Shown here: in pieces, positions 61,185-64,000 of the stretch | Numbering within the stretch: the first letter of the stretch is position 1 | Layout of the letters: every line of letters begins with the position of its first letter | Assembly (NCBI GenBank): GCA_963383645.1 | Contig: OY726559.1 | Coordinates: forward strand, 115,362,441-115,426,440 | DNA: 64,000 nucleotides | Direction of reading: 5' to 3' | DNA from: Muscardinus avellanarius | Lineage: Eukaryota > Chordata > Mammalia > Rodentia > Gliridae | Notes under the pieces: model-generated | Seen by the model: only the letters and a program-made list of their open reading frames with translations | What the model was told of the DNA's origin: nothing | Database searches by the model: none | Made by a program: the position numbers and the translations under genes

Positions 61185-61410
61185 AAGCCAAGAATGGTGG
61201 TACATGTTTATAATTCCAGCATTTGGGAGGCTGAGACAGGAGGATCACAGGTTCTGGGCCAGCCTCAGCTATTTAGTGCGGCTTTCTGTAACTCAGAGAG
61301 AACTTGCTTCAAAATAAAAAAATAAAAAATAGGGCTGGGGGTGTAGCTCAGAGATGGAATGCCCCTGGGTTCCATCGCCAGTACTAAGACAAAAGAAAAG
61401 AAAAAAAAAA
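61185..61410 (+). mobile_element. B1-dID SINE
   Basis: Full plus-orientation dimer with an A-rich tail. Confidence 0.8.
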
Positions 61411-61724
61411 AAAAAACCACAAAAATTGTCACCAAGTTGCTTATTTAGTTTAGAAAATATAACAGCTTCATTTAAGAAACACTGTGCTTGCCTCAAGGAC
61501 TGAGATTTCAGTCAGAAAGGGACAGTGGCCACAGGAGCGAGAGGCCCTGGCCAGGGCCACCGTGGTGATGATTGACATGTCTGTGGGCGTCCAGGAGGAA
61601 CGTGCAGAGGCCAGGGGTCACAGCAGCCTTGCCAAGGAGGCGCGGCCTGGACAGGGCCAGAGAGATGGGCAGGCTTTGGCTGGGTGGAATGGGCACTGGG
61701 AATGGCCACGGAGGAGGTGTTAGA

Positions 61725-61945
61725 ATGCAGGTTGCAAATCCCAGCCTTTGGGAGGCCGAGACATGAGGATCGCGGTTCTCAGACAGCCTCAGCTACTACT
61801 TAGTGAGGCCCCGTGCCAATCGGTGAGAGACCCTGTTTCAAAATAAAGAATAAACAATAGAGCTGGGGGTGTAGGTCGGAGGAAGAATGCCCCTGCGTTC
61901 TATCCCCAGTACCACACACACCAAAAAAAAAAAAAGAAAGAAAGC
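61725..61945 (+). mobile_element. B1-dID SINE, 5' truncated
   Basis: Begins inside the B1 part at CAAATCCCAGCCTTTGGG and ends in an A-run. Confidence 0.75.
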
Positions 61946-62333
61946 AAGTTGCAGGGACTGGAGGCTGCTGAGTGTGCCCTAGAGGGACACCTCCCCCTGC
62001 CACAGCCTGGGTGCACGCATGCCTGCCTGGTGGCCTGTCCCTGCTGTGTCCACCTCCCTTGCTAGGGCCGTCCCGTGGCTGAAGCTCATTGCTGGGCTCC
62101 AGGGTGGGAGTAGAGCCTGATTTGCCCGGGGTTGACTTGGGGGGGCCTGGGCGGCGTCTCACAGACCAGATCCGCCTGCTCTCCTCATACATATCCTGTT
62201 ATTCAGAAGGCTGTATCCGCTCGGAATGTGAGTGTCTTTTGTCCTGGGGCGAGGGGGTGACGCTGCTGTGACCTCCGGCAGACAGGGCCTGTCTCCAGCT
62301 GGGGCTGAAAGGGGCCTGGCTCCTTCTTTGGTA

Positions 62334-62365
<32 letters not shown>

Positions 62366-62947
62366 GGGGGGTGTCATTGGGTCCTGCTGTATATTTGGGG
62401 GCTATGAAAGGAAAGCCTAGCAGGGGGTGGCCGCACCGAATCGAATTTGATGGACGAGGACCTTGACAGTGAGCCTCTGGGTTCACTCACTGTCTTGGGA
62501 CCTGGACAAGGGTTTGGGGTGCACCTAGGCCTTCAGATCCTAGGGCTGGGGTCCCCGTCAGCCCTGGGGTTGGTAGACCAGAGCTCCCGCTCCATCTGCC
62601 TTGACTCATGGCTGTACCTGTCCCTGAGTGGCTAGGTGTGGAGCCTAGAGGGAGGGCTGGGCAGGTACCCTCCCCCTCTCCCCATGGGAGCCTCCTGCCC
62701 TACCGAGGGCTCTGACAGCCCAGTGCCCCGGGCTGGGGAAGGGCCCGGAGAACCTGTCCAGGCGGTTGAACTGGGGAGCATCTGGATTAGAGGAGCCGTA
62801 GCTCCCATTCCAGGGCCACCCCCGCGGCCCGTGTTTCCCTCCCCCTGCCTCCTCCCTTTCCCAGAGGACAAGGCCCAGAGTGGGCACCGTGGGCGGCGCT
62901 TCCTCCTGCGGGCATCTCTTCTCATCTCCCCTCCTCTTGGTACCCAG
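61946..62947. other. S100A16 upstream or intron sequence
   Basis: SINE-free kilobase leading into the S100A16 coding exon acceptor at 62947. It contains one GT microsatellite. No first exon is fixed. Confidence 0.45.
62336..62364. repeat. (GT)n microsatellite
   Basis: Fourteen GT units. Confidence 0.9.
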
Positions 62948-62973
62948 GCCCCGAGAGGAGCTGAGGCGGTGAG

Positions 62974-63512
62974 ATGGCCGACTGCTACACGGACCTGGAG
63001 AAGGCGGTCGTAGTCCTGGTGGAAAACTTCTACAAATATGTGTCTAAGCACAGCCTCGTCAAGAACAAGATTAGCAAGAGCAGCTTCCGGAAGATGCTCC
63101 AGAAAGAGTTGAACCACATGCTGACGGTAGGGTCCCCAGCTGGCTTCTCCCCCTGCCGGCCCAGGACACACCTGTCGGGTGTCCTTCCCCGCTGAGCCCT
63201 CTGTTCCCTCTCCCAGCCACCTGCTCCTGCCTCCCCGGTCCCAGATGCTCAGGGTCAAGCCAGGGATGCTCTGTTTGCCTGGAACTCAGCCTCCTGTCTA
63301 GGGGCTGTCTGTGGCTGCCACCCTCAATGTGCTCATCCCTGGCTCTTCTGCAGGACACGGGGAACCGGAAGGCGGCCGACAAGCTCATCCAGAACCTGGA
63401 CGCCAACCATGATGGGCGCATCAGCTTCGACGAGTACTGGACCATGATAGGCGGGATCACCAGCCCCATTGCCAACCTGATCCGCCAGCAGGAGCAGCAG
63501 AGCAACAGCTAG
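62974..63512 (+). CDS. S100A16: S100A16, complete coding region
   Basis: Widely expressed calcium-binding S100 protein linked to adipogenesis and epithelial growth. The ATG exon begins at 62948 after a CCCAG acceptor. Coding exons 62974-63126 and 63354-63512 (153 and 159 nt) give 103 aa, as in human. It starts MADCYTDLEKAVVVLVENFY. The N-terminal pseudo-loop (KHSLVKNKISKSSFRKML) is followed by QKELNHMLT at the exon end. The canonical loop at residues 67-78 is DANHDGRISFDE. It ends QQEQQSNS. The intron is only 227 bases. Noncoding exon 1 is upstream and not fixed. Confidence 0.97.
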
Positions 63513-64000
63513 AGGGTTCTCCCACCGCCGCCCTGCCGCCGCCCGCCCAGCCCCGGTGCTCCTCCCAGCTCCCAGCCCCGGTGCTCCTCCCAGCTCCGTC
63601 CTCAGGCCCCTCTGCCCTCCCCCTCCCTCCAGGCCTCTCCTGACCCTTGCAGAGCAGAGGAAGGGGAGATGTCAGGGTCCCTTTGTGAGTGTCTCAGTCT
63701 GGGGGTGCTCCCTGAGGGTCTCAGTCCTTGGAGCCAGCAGGCCCCCTGGGGGCCCCTCTGTGAGATCTCAATGCTGTTTGGGAACCCCAAGAGTTTTCTC
63801 ATTCATCGACCTTCCAGTGCCAGATGTTCTTGTCTGATTCCTCCCTGATTCCGGGTCTGTCCTCACATCTGGAGGTCAGCTTGCTGCTTTAGGTCTCGCT
63901 GCTTCTGGTGGCGGCAGCAGTGTCTGCAGCAGCAGCAGAAGAGACCTCTCCCCTTCTCCTGAGCCCTTCGGCTGGATAGAGAAACCCTTGCGGGGCCTCC
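63513..64000 (+). other. S100A16: S100A16 3' UTR, runs out of the window
   Basis: Unique sequence follows the S100A16 stop. No AATAAA or ATTAAA is seen before the window ends. It contains two near-identical copies of a CCCAGCCCCGGTGCTCCTCC unit at about 63547 and 63575, and a CAG/CAGCAG run near 63925. Confidence 0.6.

Noticed and set aside
62632..63258. 208-aa minus-strand open frame
   Set aside because: Antisense to S100A16 exon and intron sequence.

Overview
This is a rodent nuclear genome window carrying a conserved mammalian gene block: ILF2 (partial) - SNAPIN - CHTOP - S100A1 - S100A13 - S100A14 - S100A16. Relative to human 1q21.3 the block is read in reverse. All genes are split by GT-AG introns, and the exons rebuild proteins of the length I know for the human orthologues: SNAPIN 136 aa, CHTOP 248, S100A1 94, S100A13 98, S100A14 104 and S100A16 103. 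The rodent assignment rests on the interspersed repeats. The window is packed with dimeric SINEs whose left half is B1/7SL-like and whose right half is a tRNA-Ala-like ID unit (B1-dID/MEN type), which I associate with squirrel-related rodents, dormice and beavers. The consensus differs from the ground-squirrel version I know, so I go no further than a non-muroid, probably sciuromorph rodent.

Layout. 510-5386 (+) holds the last eight coding exons of ILF2. 6270-7160 (-) is SNAPIN, tail to tail with ILF2, with a CpG-island start. 7300-13600 is SINE-rich intergenic DNA. 15330-25026 (-) is the CHTOP coding region; its first intron runs to a CpG-island promoter at about 28.6-29.3 kb. 30387-32821 (-) is S100A1. 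37865-42671 (+) is S100A13, with a TATA-type upstream exon at about 36.0 kb. 44086-45054 is a solo LTR of an endogenous retrovirus, nested inside SINEs. 50491-51375 (+) is S100A14. 62974-63512 (+) is S100A16, whose 3' UTR runs out of the window.

Functional grouping. ILF2 (RNA-binding complex partner), SNAPIN (SNARE/BLOC-1/BORC) and CHTOP (mRNA export, PRMT1 target) are housekeeping genes; SNAPIN and CHTOP visibly start in CpG islands. The four S100 genes are small EF-hand proteins with short TATA-driven noncoding first exons where I could see them. S100A14 has a degenerate second calcium loop.

I found no convincing undescribed gene system. The points most worth a second look are the nested solo LTR with intact target-site duplications, a perfect palindromic HNF1 site upstream of S100A16, a NAGNAG acceptor in CHTOP, and SINE subfamilies including one that has lost the tRNA B box.
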